Below, in pieces: positions 46,702 through 59,097 of a stretch of DNA of 64,000 bases. The stretch's first letter is position 1, and the number at the start of each line of letters is the position of its first letter. The stretch is from Paramecium pentaurelia (Eukaryota; Ciliophora; Oligohymenophorea; Peniculida; Parameciidae): positions 186,001 through 250,000 of the forward strand of contig CAJJDO010000028.1 in NCBI GenBank assembly GCA_905183005.1. The letters run 5' to 3'. The translations under genes were made by a program, and so were the position numbers. The notes beneath the pieces were generated by a model. That model saw only the letters and a list, made by a program, of their open reading frames with translations, was not told the DNA's origin and ran no database searches.

Positions 46702-47875
46702 GTAGTATATAAATTACATATTATTACAAACTAAACTAATCTACTCTTTTTTATATTCTGAATTAGTTAATAAATTTTTTTTGTTATTTATTTTATTAAA
46801 TAAATATAAATAACATTATTAAATCAACTTTTTTATTTTACATTTGTTATAAGATCTCATTAAAATAATTTGGAATTAAAGAATTATTAGCAACACTATT
46901 GTAATTGAGAATGGATTTTTAAAGGTTCAGAATTTATAAATAAAAATCAATTGATACTTGTCAAGTTATTATTATAAAAATTATGCTCAATCTATTTTAA
47001 TATTTACTTGATACAAAAATCTATTCAATTATTTAAGAATAATATTAGCTATTAAAAAATTTGTAGATATATCAAAATTAGATTTACTGTTGACTTACGA
47101 ATTTACTTGCTTTAATTTAGTTCTCATAAAACTGACAAACTTATGATAATTAATTAAGAAATTTTAATTGAAATAGAAACGAATAAATACATTATTTCGG
47201 ATTATTTATATTTTATTTATGCAATATTATTAAAAATTTACTTAGAAATAAAAGATTAATACAAAATATTTGATTTAAGCATTCTATTTAATAGAAATCA
47301 ATCATTCTAGATTTATTTATTTTTGTAAATGTATATATATAGAAAAATGCATATTTAATTAAAAACAACAATTTTGATGATTGTAAATATTATGATCATT
47401 TTTTATAGCAAATAACTAATTTATACATTCAAATTTTCTATATTAAAGATGAAAATAAATTAAAATATTATTTCTTTATATTTGAGATAGATCATTATTT
47501 ATGAAAATAGTTTAACAATTAATTAGATGAAATAGTATATAGATATAAAATCATAATTATAATCTATGATAGAAATAATTTACTTAAATAATATAAGGGA
47601 TCCTAATATTAATTATTAATTGAATTATATTTATCTTTCTTTTAATTTATTAAAATTAAATTTAGAATATAGATGGCAAAAGTAATACTTAATAACTTGA
47701 AAAAATATTTAGTTATTTAAGAATTACTTAAATATTATAATTATAATAGAAAGGATTGTTAATAAAATTTATTTAAATATCAAAAAATGGGTAAAAATTA
47801 ATAAAGTAAAATAACATTTAATAATGAATGAAAATTATTTAGAATAATTTTAATTATATTATTTTATGCCACCTA
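46702..47875. other. AT-rich intergenic region
   Basis: About 1.17 kb of low-complexity A/T. One 52-codon frame from ATG 47673 to TGA 47829 exists but is Lys/Asn/Gln-rich and without motif; I do not call it. No repeat or RNA gene was recognised. Confidence 0.5.
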
Positions 47876-49771
47876 GAACTAGAAGAAATGAACTCAATTC
47901 AAATTAACTCAAAGTAAGACGAATAATAAATAAAATAAATAGGAAGAAGGGAATAAGGCTTTTCTAAATAGTGAATATGATAAAGCACTTACTTTATACA
48001 CAAAAGCTATTTGTAAGAGTTTTCTTAATAGTGTTTAGAGATTGAAGAAAATCCAATCTATTTTAACAATCGATCTTAAGCATATTTTTATTTGGATGAT
48101 TTAGAGTTGGCCCTTTAAGACTGTAATAAAGCTTTATTGTTGAATCCAAATTATGTTAAGGCTTTAATAAATAAGGCCCAGATACTATATGAAATGGGTT
48201 ATATTTAAGTATCTATATGATCATAGCTAGGATGCTATTTAATGCTTAGAATAAATGGAAAATCATAGTTTAGAAATAGAGAAACACTTGAATTATTATA
48301 AATCACTAGTTCTACAAGTAATAATAATATATATCTTAGTCTTTAATTGATTAAGATGAGTTGGTTAGATAAAATAGATTTTTAGAATGGCTTAAGAATG
48401 GATAAGCTCATTTTCCTAAAATTTAGATTGAATGCTATTCAGAAGATTATCGAGGAATAAATGCAAAAAAGGCTATAAGTTCAAAAGAAATCATCTTATT
48501 CATTCCTAGATCACATATGATAACTTTAGAAATGACAAAAGAAACATCAATAGCTAAAAAAATAATTCAATATAGACTTGATTTATTATCACCAAAACAC
48601 TCATTTCTGTCTACTTTTTTATTGTAAGAAAAAGCTAATTAGGATTCATTTTGGAAACCTTATTTAGATATTCTTCCAAAATCATATTCCAATTTTCCAA
48701 TCTTTTTCAATGAAAATGATTTTGAATGGTTGAAAGGATCATCTTTTTTAAGTATTATATATTTTGAATATTTTAGAATAAGTCAAAGATAAAATTATTG
48801 ATTTAAAAAAAGATTATGATAATATTTGTAAAATAGCTCCTGAATTCCTCTAATATTCATTTAATGAATTTTGTTGGGCTAGAATGACTGCATGCAGCAG
48901 AATTTTTGGTATAAATATTAAAGGAATTAAAACTGATGCTTTTGTTCCTCTAGCAGATATGCTGAATCATAAACGTCCTAAATTAACTTCTTGGTGTTAT
49001 TCTGATGAAAGGTAAGGATTTATAATTGAAACTGATGGAAATATTGAAAAAGGTTAGATGATTTTTGATAGTTATGGAAGTAAATGTAATTCAAGATTTT
49101 TATTAAATTATGGATTTGTTGTAGATGATAATAATGCAAATGAAGTAAATGTGATTGTTGATCCAGATAGACCTATACCACTAATATAATTAAAAGAAGA
49201 ATTAATTAGAGACACTTTATAATTTCCAAAATCTTTTAAATTAGTTATTGATCCAGAAGGTAATTTAATATGTTTATTTAGATGTTAACATATTAGATTT
49301 AATGAGTTTTTTAAGGTTTCTTTTAATAAATGATTAAAATGATCTTATCAATTTACTTGGAAAGAAATAATACTTTAAACCCACAAAAATCTCATTTGTT
49401 AGTATATAAAATGAATTAAGTATGTGGGATTAAATTGAAAATATTTGTACTCATAGTCTTAATCAATATCCAACAACTTTAGAAGTAATACTTTTATTAT
49501 ATTATTAGTAAGACTAAGAAATACTTAAGATATGTGAATTGACCATAAATTAAAGGAATTGTTTAATTTTAAGAATGGGTGAAAAAAAAATACTATAATT
49601 TTATTTAAAATTTAGTAATAAAATGAGTTAGTTGTTCTCAAATTTTAATATTATTGTATGTTATTTAATATTATTTATTAGGAATTGACGAAATTTCAAT
49701 TAAATTAAGATAACTACAATTACTTATATTATTTAAATAGAATTATTAATTAACTAAAAATGAAAACCTGA
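47876..49771 (+). CDS. TPR plus SET-domain lysine methyltransferase (SETD3/SETD6/LSMT class)
   Basis: The N-terminus carries TPR repeats (EEGNKAFLNSEYDKAL ... YFNNRSQAYFYLDDLELAL, NPNYVKALINKAQILYEM). The SET domain is of the split Rubisco-LSMT type: GINAKKAISSKEIILFIP, FVPLADMLNHKRP, SWCYSDERQGF, IFDSYGSKCN and NYGFV. The C-terminal substrate-binding helices (NQYPTTLEVILLLY ... NQRNCLILRMGEKKIL) complete the family. These enzymes methylate non-histone proteins, for example actin His (SETD3). Introns are 24-29 nt; near 49315 the only splice that keeps frame is 49 nt, unusually long here. The 3' end uses a 26-nt intron before NIIELTKF. Confidence 0.82.
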
Positions 49772-49911
49772 AAGATTAGAAATGAATTTCAATTTAATTA
49801 TCACAAATGTTAAGAATTCATAATTAGTTCTCTTTTTAAATCTTAATTAATAGATAATTAATTGAAAAAAGATAAATTTGTATTTATTATATAATTTATA
49901 ATCATAAATAT

Positions 49912-51783
49912 TGTTTGATCAAATTCTCAACTTGAGTTTTTAATTCATTTAAATTTGTATCATTTATTTTTGGAAATCCTATAGCTGTACCATTTATTAT
50001 CAATACATTTTAATTTGGAAAGGATGAATAAAGTGCTGGAATTTAATTTAGACTTGAAATTGTATAAATTTTTAAACTAGAATATTTTAATAATATCTAC
50101 TTTGTTTTAATATCTTTCAAAATAAATAGTAATGCCTCTGTCATTATATCATTTTAATAATATAATATGATTTATTTGTTCTTATTTTCATTATTCTATA
50201 GAAAATTAAAATAATCTAAATTAATTTCCTAAATCTTATCTAGATCCTATGATAAGTAATTAATATTGACTATTCTCTCCTCTGAAGATTATTAAAGTAA
50301 ATTATTCAATTATTAATCAATTATTTCATATCTCTCTACAAATTATGTATCTTTTAAGAAATATTTTTCATAAAGTTTTGCAGTTTATGGAAATAATTAT
50401 TTTGTATAAGATATTGAATTAAAGATATTAAAAAGAACAAACTTACTTTAAAATTTATTTAGATGAGGTAATAATTCTTCTAATTAATTTGTAGCTGATA
50501 TTACAAATTCCAATTTATCCTTATATTTATCATATAGTTTAAAAAATAATGATATCCTTATGTGATTCTATATAAAATAATAATAAATTATTTTACATCT
50601 AATCTATTTTAATGTTTAGGATCTAATTATAGACTAACAACTAATTTATCATTTTAGTTTTTATGATTTTGGATCTTTCTAACAAATGCTCCTATATTAG
50701 ACTTTCTACTATTCTTTAAGTAAAATACTCTAGGTAAACTAAATTACTAAAGATCAAAAGTGAATTGATTTTTTAATTATTTTTTATCATTAATTGTATT
50801 TGATATATTTTTATTATTGTTTTATTTCCATTCATTAAATGATTCATATTTTAATTAATCAATTTGTTATTTAGTTATCAATTGTGGTATTATTTGATTA
50901 TTTTCATTGATAATGCAATTTTAATATTTTTATAAAATATCATTTCTTAATAATAATATATCATCATCTTTTAATTATAAATCTTGACATAGTTCTTTAT
51001 TATCTATAATAAGGAATTTTGAATTTTAATTTACTGTTTTTTTCTCTAAAAACTAAAAGGTAATTTTCTTAAATAATTTAAGTTATGCATCAGTACTATT
51101 AGACTTAATAAAAACAGGAGAGTCTAATTAATAATAATTTTCTAAAATAATTGATTAAAACTATTCCTTTGTTGTAACTGTTTAGTACAAATCAAAGAAT
51201 CTCGATACACGTGTTCTATTGTGATTAATAGGTATTACTATATTTTATCTAAATTATTTTGTTGATAAAAGTTGTGTTTTTTAAAAGGAAAGTAAACATA
51301 ATCATCTGAATGAGGAGTTTTAAAAAATATTTCAATTTTCTAAAAATCTTCTCCCTCATAAATCTTTATATTTTTAACTCTATTGACTAATTTTGTAATA
51401 GATTTTAAAGATGGTCTAGACATAGTATAAACATGACCTATATTAAATAAATAAAATACAATCAATTTAAAGTTTATCAGCTATTTATTACAATTTTTTA
51501 GCAATCTCAATAGCTTCTCTCTCACCATATCCTCCATCTACTTCTTCTTTATAGATTACCAAGAAGAAATAATCTTATCTATTTCCAAGAATATTTTGAA
51601 CAAACATTGATTAATTCATTTGTCGAACTGATATGTCATATTTTTATATGATTTACCTTCATTTGTACAATGAATAGGATTATTTCGATAATTATGATAA
51701 ATTAAATAAGGTAAGGTTAAACAACTGATTCTAATAAACTATTTAGGTAATGTAAAATTCCTGAGGACTCTAAGTCGATTCAT
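49912..51783 (-). CDS. Unknown protein, possibly mitochondrial, about 570-600 aa
   Basis: A 22-nt intron joins an N-terminal exon (ATG 51783) in frame with a long downstream frame, so the region is one gene. The N-terminus (MNRLRVLRNFTLPKQFIRI) is basic and acid-free, like a mitochondrial presequence. It continues with a mixed alpha/beta region (DYFFLVIYKEEVDGGYG, AKKLQQIADKLQIDCHVY) and a Gln/Asn-rich body and ends VLIINGTAIGFPK...LIKQYL. The first part recalls thioredoxin-like or nucleotide-fold proteins, but no motif is decisive. The internal introns beyond the first three were not all resolved. Confidence 0.55.
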
Positions 51784-51811
51784 ATATATAAATATTTAAT
51801 AATTAAATAAA
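51784..51811. promoter_or_regulatory. 28-bp divergent start region
   Basis: Separates the possible mitochondrial protein gene (minus) from the small coiled-coil gene (plus). Pure A/T. Confidence 0.45.
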
Positions 51812-52149
51812 ATGCAGAATTATGCACTTTTGGGAATCACACTTGTATTAGTAGTTGTGTATATGTTAATGACCACTATTGAAAAGACTGGCTCATATTT
51901 TGGAAAAAGATCATCACTTAATCAAATAGAAGATAAATATGAATCATTAAGAAAATAAAGAAGAGAAATGCTAGTAAGAAATCATTCTCATTTTAGCAAC
52001 ACTATTATTGGGCTTAATCAAATAATGAGAGAGATAAAGAGAAGAAACTTGAAACTTAAATATTTAAAATTGATGATGAATTGGAAGAATTGAAAAATGA
52101 CTATGAATCACTTAAAGCTGGAAAGAAAATTCCTTTGAAGAAATTATGA
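51812..52149 (+). CDS. Small N-terminally anchored coiled-coil protein, 104 aa
   Basis: A 23-nt intron gives 105 codons. An N-terminal membrane anchor (NYALLGITLVLVVVYML) is followed by a highly charged coiled coil (LNQIEDKYESLRKQRREM ... DELEELKNDYESL) and a basic C-terminus (GKKIPLKKL). It resembles assembly-factor-sized tail or signal-anchored proteins, but no family is recognised. It is divergent from the preceding gene with 28 bp between start codons. Confidence 0.65.
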
Positions 52150-52361
52150 TTTAAATACATTCATTAATCAAAAATAATCTCTAAGTTTTATATATTATTC
52201 AAAATGTCTAATTAACTATTTATTTAAATTAATTTGTTATGTATTACTTCTTTTTTAATTTTTTGAATATATCAATTTAGAATGATATTGAATTACTTTC
52301 AATTAAATTAGTATAGATTGAAATACTTAAAATATGTTTTCTTATTTTATTTATTTATAGA

Positions 52362-54061
52362 TCACATCATTGATTTAAAAATTTTTGATAATAATTTTAT
52401 TTTCCAATTAATTTTGATTTCATTATCTTTAATTATTTCTTCCTTTGTTATATTTTCAGCATAATTTAATAAGTAATTTTATTCTTTTTTTAAATCTTAT
52501 TTAAACATAGGACATTGAGTAAAAATATAAGCTTATATTTCATTATCTCTTTTTTCTGATCTTACAGCATAATTAGAACTACCTATAATTGTCATTATAG
52601 AACCATCTTAAAGTTCAGCCCAAAACCCTTTAGTATGAAATGTCCAACCATTTCTTTTGTATTCGAATATCGGTTTATCAATGGCCAATTCAAAATAACG
52701 ATATAAAAAAGGAATAAATGATTTAGCTTTACCAGCCTTATGAAATCCATTTGCTTCTGGACTAGCAGTAATAAATTTAATATCAGTCTTGCAATTATTC
52801 ACAAAATTAATAATAGTTTTAGTAAAATTCATATACCCAGATGCCCAAGTCACAGCTTAATTTAATATAAATTTGATATACATGTAAATTAATCTAAATT
52901 TTCTAGAATTTTCATAAAAACTAATTTATCCTCATCAGTTTATAAATATGGAATATGTAGAGTAATTAATACTGTGCATTCCTCTCCCTCATCTAATTCT
53001 CTTTCCTCATCTTTATAAAGGGCTTTCTCTAATCTATTAATAATGTTTTGAACATCTCCCTTATTGAAACTCTTATTCAATCTTCACTATGATTAATACT
53101 TAATATACATTAATTTTGCTTATTCTTTTCTTTCTTATATTTTCTATTCTACAATTAAATCCCTTTCATAAAATTATAACATTTCTTCTTTAGATAATTC
53201 TTCTTCTTATTCTTATTCTTATTCTTATTTTATATTATTATTATTATCCTCTTCTTGCTTTTATACTTTTTCTTATTATTATTCTTAATATTCTTCATCA
53301 TCACTTTTAATTTCAGCAGCTTCTTTATAACTAAATTTGAAGATCTTCCAAGTTTAATGGAATTCTTTAAAATATTATTATCTCTTAAAAGGTTGAGCTC
53401 TTAAAGGATCAAATTTGGAATTTGAATCAAAATCTACATAATAAGCATGTTATAATAATGCTGATTATGCATCATCTAAATAATCTGCTAATTCATTAGC
53501 TTCATGAAATACCATATATCTATCTTATCTATTAATAAAGTACTGTTCTTATAAATTAGCTATATATTAAATTATTAAATTACCTCCTGTTAAAATTACT
53601 CGATTATCAAAGATATACCATTTCATATGATGAACATTGAAAATTTCTCTAGCTGCAGATTCTTCAAGCATATTAGCAAATTGTGGGAGAAAAGGATGTC
53701 TCATTAATCCAAGTTTCATATTATTAGAGTATAAATTTTGCATTCTTAAGTAAAGATAATGATCAATAGGAGTCTAATGATTTTTCTTATCTCTTCTTGT
53801 CCCTCTATAATAGTCCATCAATAAAGAAATCCTTAACTATTCAAATCTTCTTTATTAATTAGACAAACTCTCTATTAAAAATTCTTCCATATTTCCATTT
53901 CCAATATATAATGTACTCCATACTATTCTCTTTTAAGCATTTTTTATTCCTTTATGTAAATTCACATAAAAGTCTACAGGATCTTTTAGTATTTCAATCT
54001 ATGCTGTATTTAACTTAAAAAATGGCTTATGAAACTTTAAATTATTTAACAATTAATTCAT
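52362..54061 (-). CDS. PGS1: Phosphatidylglycerophosphate synthase (PGS1, PLD superfamily)
   Basis: Two HKD motifs of the phospholipase D fold: HHMKWYIFDNRVILTG and, after a 24-nt intron, TGANLQEQYFINRQDRY; then EYKRNGWTFHTKGFW with GSSNYAVRS. Other PGS1 landmarks are DPVDFYVNLHKGIKNAQKR, LYIGNGNMEEF, LLMDYYRGTRR and ASPEANGFHKAGKA. PGS1 makes phosphatidylglycerophosphate from CDP-diacylglycerol in mitochondria, the first step to cardiolipin. A Glu/Gln-rich insertion of about 80 residues sits between the two HKD halves. Several introns of 22-28 nt interrupt the gene. Confidence 0.88.
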
Positions 54062-54363
54062 TAATTATTATTTTTATTCAAAAATTATTTTTTCATAAAA
54101 GAGATCAATTATTAGCTTAAACTTAATTTTGAAATCTAATCAAATTAAGTAAAAAATAAGAAGTTAAAATTTTATATTATTGTAACTAGATGTGCATTAT
54201 TAAGCAATAATTTATAAGTATTGATTAATGTAATGATTTCTAGTATATATTATTTAACTCTATGATCGTTGAATTAATAAATATTAAATATGAATATTCT
54301 AAAGATTATAAAGAACAGAATTGATCATTAAATTTATATTAAATAATTTAACTGAGTACAACA

Positions 54364-54660
54364 ATGAATAGTATCAAATCTAGAAAGTACTTCAAAGTAG
54401 GAAACAGGAAACCTTAATCTGTATGTCATGAAGAAATTGTAATAAGAAAGGATTTTTAAGAAGAAGATTTGAAAGATCTTGGAAATTAACTTCAAAAGAA
54501 AATGTGCCTAAATGATAATGAATGCTTTTTCATTGAAGAAGTCCTCAACACAGATCCAGATGAACCAGAAGTATTACTTGATGAGAATATCTGTATTAAT
54601 CAAGATGTCACTTTCAACCCTCAATATTATTTAAACAATGAAAATTCAATTATAGCATGA
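54364..54660 (+). CDS. Small acidic protein of unknown function, 98 aa
   Basis: An intronless 99-codon frame with normal codon variety. Basic start (KSRKYFKVGNRKP), then acidic (EEVLNTDPDEPEVLLDEN), with three Cys and no membrane segment. Not recognised; it lies alone between two AT-rich stretches. Confidence 0.6.
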
Positions 54661-55201
54661 TATATTTAATTAAAATGAATGAATTAATCTCACCCATTCA
54701 AAAGGAATTTATATTTCTGATTGTTAAATATTGAGTTCCAATCAAAATAATATCTTATTTATAGTGATAATTTAAATGATATCATTTTTTTTTATAAATC
54801 TAAAAGAGAGAATTCTAATTATAAAATTTTGTTTAAAAAAAGAAAAAAAAAAACTAAAATATTAAGTTTGAATATTAGTTTTGATATGAAGTATTAAAAA
54901 AGAAAAGCAAATTTTATGATTTAATTACTATTTATTTTCTTATAAAGAGACATTATCTTATGTACAACTAAAATTTTGATAATATATATATAATTATTAA
55001 TTTTAAAAAAATAATTTTTAATTTTTCTAAATATAAAAATATAGATTGATTAGTTTCAATAAATTTTTATAGAGCCAAAATATTATTATATTTATATCAG
55101 TTTATTAATGAATATAATAGAGGAATAATTATTAAAAAATCATTAGAAAAAAGTTAATTAATTTATAACGAATAATAATAATATCATTTATAAATATAAA
55201 A
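54661..55201. other. AT-rich convergent intergenic region
   Basis: About 540 bp between convergent genes, with homopolymer A runs; no credible frame or motif. Confidence 0.5.
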
Positions 55202-57599
55202 TCATCTTTTCAAAAATAGGCCTTAGTAAGTTGAAATGATAGTTTTCACTAGTTTATCATTATAAACACCATTCATTTTAATTTACATCATACTTTTTCT
55301 ACAGGAAATCATAATTTCATATTCTTCTTCATTATAATCAGCTGAAGCTAAGACACTTATTTCAGTATCAGATTAGCTAATTACTTCAAATTCTGGTAAT
55401 AGATTAGGAATAGAATTTTAGAATCCTGTCAAAAATGGTTTACATTAATAAAAAAATGATTAAGGTATCTATTCACAAGATTTAAAAGTTAAATATTTAT
55501 TAATTGTACAAGGAATCACAAATTATATATTCTTATCCATAAAAGATATTTAAGCTTCTTATAATATATAAGGTATCTCTTTAATAGATATTTCTAATTT
55601 AATTTACTAAATTTCTCCAGGATTTAAATCACTTTTAATTTCATCTAATACATAAGAAATTAATTATTCTATTTCTTTTAATTATAATTTGAAACCAATA
55701 AGTTTAATATTTGATTTATTTTCAATAGATAATGTAATAAATAATTTTTTGAATTTCAATTATGTTTAAGTTGTAATTTAAATTTATTCATCTTGATGTA
55801 TAATTGCTTTGGAAGTAAAACAAGCTTATCTAAATCTAGTGTTAAAAATAGTTGGATTAACAGCAAATATTGTTGGATCATATTCAAGTATTGGAGGCAT
55901 AATGATTTTTGATTATCTATGTGTAGTTTTCTAATTATTAGATTATTTTTAAGAGGATATATTACATGCTTATAATTCATTAATATTTCTTCTTGAATCT
56001 GATTTAGTACTTACTCCCCAAGTTTAACTTGTAACACTATATTTTTTATCATTCATTTTTAATAATTATTCCTTCAATTATGTAATTTATCTTTTTTAAC
56101 ATATCATAACCTATTCATATTATACTAAATTTGATTTTTATTTATATAATTTGAAATCCTCTAAAGTTTAAGAATTATCTTTTTCAACTTTAGTACCTTT
56201 TGCAATTTTTTATGCTAATTGAGAAATTCTAGCAGATAATAATTTATTTTCTGTTAATAAAACATCTTTATCATGTTTAATTTTATCATACATACTATCA
56301 GATTCATCTAATTATTTACGTAAATATTCATTTTCAGCTCTTAATTTATGGCATTCAATTTCAGAGTATGAAAGTCCATATTCTATACGAAATTCAGCTA
56401 TCTAAAGAGCATAGCAGTGATAATTACATTTTTTTCATATGTAGCAAGAATATATGGAGTTTTGGAAGGATAGTTTTTTTTATAATCTTCAAATAATTTT
56501 TCATATTTCTTTTCTAAAAGTTTAAAATTTGTATCATATCGCTCTATTAATAATTACTTCTCTTTAATATTTTAAGATAATAATGAATTTTAATTTTGAG
56601 TCTCAATTATTTATTTTTATAATTCTTACATTTTTTATTGATGCATATTATTAAGATAAGTAAGTTATTAATTTTCAATTTATAATCTTTATAATTGAGT
56701 CCATTCTTCATGATCTTCCATTTTCTTTACTTCTTAATATTTTGGATCACGTTCTAGAAATAGATTAGCTAATCTTGCTTATTTATTTTTCTTTATTATA
56801 TGTTTTTTGACTATGGTCTAAAATAATTCAGCAAATGATGAATATTAGGTCTGATGATATTCTTCAGGAAGATGAGATTCTAAATATCTACAAATCTCTT
56901 TTGTACTTGATCTAGAATGCTCACTTAAAACACTCTTTAATTACATCATCATTGATAAAGGAGGAAAAGTTGAAGGCAAATTTATATGAACTTAGTTGAG
57001 ATCAAAATATTGAATTTCTGGAAATTGTATACCTAAATTGTATAATCTCTCATATGCTACACGATATAAACTTAATCTATGATGAATTTTGTCTAAAGGA
57101 AACCACCTTCCCCATATCCTAATACATTCTAGAGTTACTCTCAAAAATTGATCGCCTATTGCCTGCAACTCTTTGTTACCTGAACTACTTTTGTACTCTA
57201 CATACCTTAGTGGGGTTTTTGATTCCCTAAAAAATATAGTTTGCCTCTATCATAGTCTTTGGAATCATTTTAAAATAAAGCAATCTATTCCATTTTTGGG
57301 AGAACAATTTTTTACATCAAATGGATGTAATCTTCATTAAATGTTTCAGCTAATTCTTTGTTGAACTATAATAAAAATTGTTTAGAATTCTTACTTTGAG
57401 GGTTAGTAACCTTAAAATTGGAGATTCTTCATTGTCTATCAGAAAACTAGCCAAACATTATTGAACTAATTTTATATGTGATCTTCATTATACTAAAATC
57501 TTACTTATCACCATAAAGTACTCTTAATTTGATATCTCTAACATAAGGATAAGTTTCATAAGAACTCAAATAAGATCGTAATTAATTTTGCAATTCCAT
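55202..57599 (-). CDS. Coiled-coil protein with VHS-like N-terminus and possible adaptin-ear C-terminus
   Basis: ATG 57599 to TGA 55202, multi-exon, roughly 700 residues. The first ~250 residues are helical and contain LRVTLECIRIWGRWFPLD ... YRVAYERLYNLGIQFPE, which resembles the last helices of VHS domains (TOM1/GGA). A conserved-looking helical part (LPEEYHQTQYSSFAELF) leads into a long coiled coil. The C-terminal ~250 residues are beta-rich (SIENKSNIKLIGFKL, IKEIPYILQEAQISF, FFYQCKPFLTGF ... ISTYQGLFLKR), like an adaptin appendage. If right, it is an endosomal/Golgi adaptor. Splice sites in the first 400 bp were not all resolved. Confidence 0.4.
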
Positions 57600-57609
57600 T
57601 AAATAAAAT

Positions 57610-57843
57610 ATGAATGAGGAGAATTTGCCACTTATCGATAATTAAGAAGAAACTTAAGGTTACATTGAATTACTTTAATTACATAAATCATTTATTGAAG
57701 TTGATTAGCCATCATAAACAATAAGAAGCAAATTAATAAGTAATCCATTTATGGTTCCTATTATATTTTTGATTCTTATCACCATAATGATGGCAGCAAT
57801 GTAAATGACTGGATATTTTGATGCAACTATTATATTGAATTGA
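57610..57843 (+). CDS. Small tail-anchored-like membrane protein, 77 aa
   Basis: An intronless 78-codon frame: a soluble acidic/Gln-rich N-terminus, one hydrophobic helix (PFMVPIIFLILITIMMAAM) and a short tail (TGYFDATIILN). It is divergent from the preceding gene with only 10 bp between the start codons as called. No family is recognised. Confidence 0.55.
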
Positions 57844-57963
57844 TTAAATGAGTAATCTCAATAATATTGATGTATATATGAAATATGTATTTAAGTTAAA
57901 CATGTTATATTAGTTATAATTTATTAACTATAATTGCAATATTGATATTAATATATTTAATTA

Positions 57964-58786
57964 TCAAAGTAATTCTGATTTGTCTTCTCCTTCTTCTATC
58001 ATTGAATTAGATATTTCTTCTTAATTTTCCTTCTCATAAAATTATTAATCTTTTGAAAATTTCAATTAAAAATCAAAGAATGATGTTTACATTAAACTAA
58101 AATCTAATGCACATTCCTTCTCTAAAGTTGAAAAGATATTTCTATAAAACTTTTTCAATTTTAAATATTATTCTTTTTCAATATACCACTCTTTATGACA
58201 AGAAAATACAAGGATAGGATAATTCAAATGCTATTTTGCTAAGTTAACAATTAAAAAACTTAATAATTTATATACATCCTCTTCTTCTACTTAATCTGAA
58301 TTTATGTAAAACATTATTCTAATTCTTTATTCTGCATTTAAACTTAAAAATTCAGGTCTTAATCTTAATAACATTTCTAAAAATTTAATGACTTAATCAA
58401 TAATAGTAAATTCTCTAATCTTTACTCCTTAATCACTTATTTATTCTTTAAAATTTTAAAAGAAGTCATTATTTTATTCTACTTAATCTTCTTATAATTA
58501 TGTGTATTAAGCTTCATTTGTTTCTATTAAAAATTATTGTTTATAATTTACAATGTTTGCTTAGCATTACTTGTAATCTTTAATTAACTTTATCCTTTTA
58601 AAGTAATGATTAAATAATTCTTATTTTTTAAGATGAAGCTTAATCTTTATTGGATTTCGAATACTTCACTCTTTTTTATGCATAATAATTAGCATCTCTT
58701 CTAGCTTTGAATCTATTAATATCTTCTAAAAATGCATTATTAATCTCAAAAACTATTAATATTTTATCAGATTTAGTTTCTGACAT
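57964..58786 (-). CDS. Unknown alpha/beta protein, 264 aa
   Basis: A 28-nt intron gives 265 codons from ATG 58786 to TGA 57964. It begins MSETKSDKILIVFEINNAF, like the first strand of a Rossmann or von Willebrand A fold, then a basic helix and a C-terminal part with two strand-like segments (RIRIMFYINSDQVEEED, YPILVFSCHKEWYIE). The frame stays open upstream of the chosen ATG without another Met. No family is recognised. The 311 bp to the next gene hold nothing clear. Confidence 0.5.
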
Positions 58787-59097
58787 GTCACTTAAAGTTT
58801 CTTCATCATCTAATATTTATGATTATCTATCTTCTTCTCTTCTATTTATTTTCTTACCTTGAGATTATTTCTCTTTTATAAACAACTTTTATACTTATTT
58901 TAAAACCCTTTTAAATAAATATTATATATATATATTACTTATTTATTTTTATGTTAAGATTATCAAAATTTTAGATAAATTCTTTGTCATATTTAGTTTA
59001 ATAGGGCATTTCATATATTGAAGCTTTCCTAAAACCTTCTATAGATAATGCAATCACATACAAAGCTATGAGAATCTAAAATAGATAATGCAAAATC

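Noticed and set aside
57848..58200. Plus-strand Asn/Ser/Phe-rich frame starting MSNLNN
   Set aside because: It is antisense to a better minus-strand gene with a consistent intron and ends at TGA without a recognisable domain.
58960..59097. Extension of the polytopic membrane gene past TGA 59098
   Set aside because: The frame continues with some protein-like residues but no intron skips the TGA; treated as chance.
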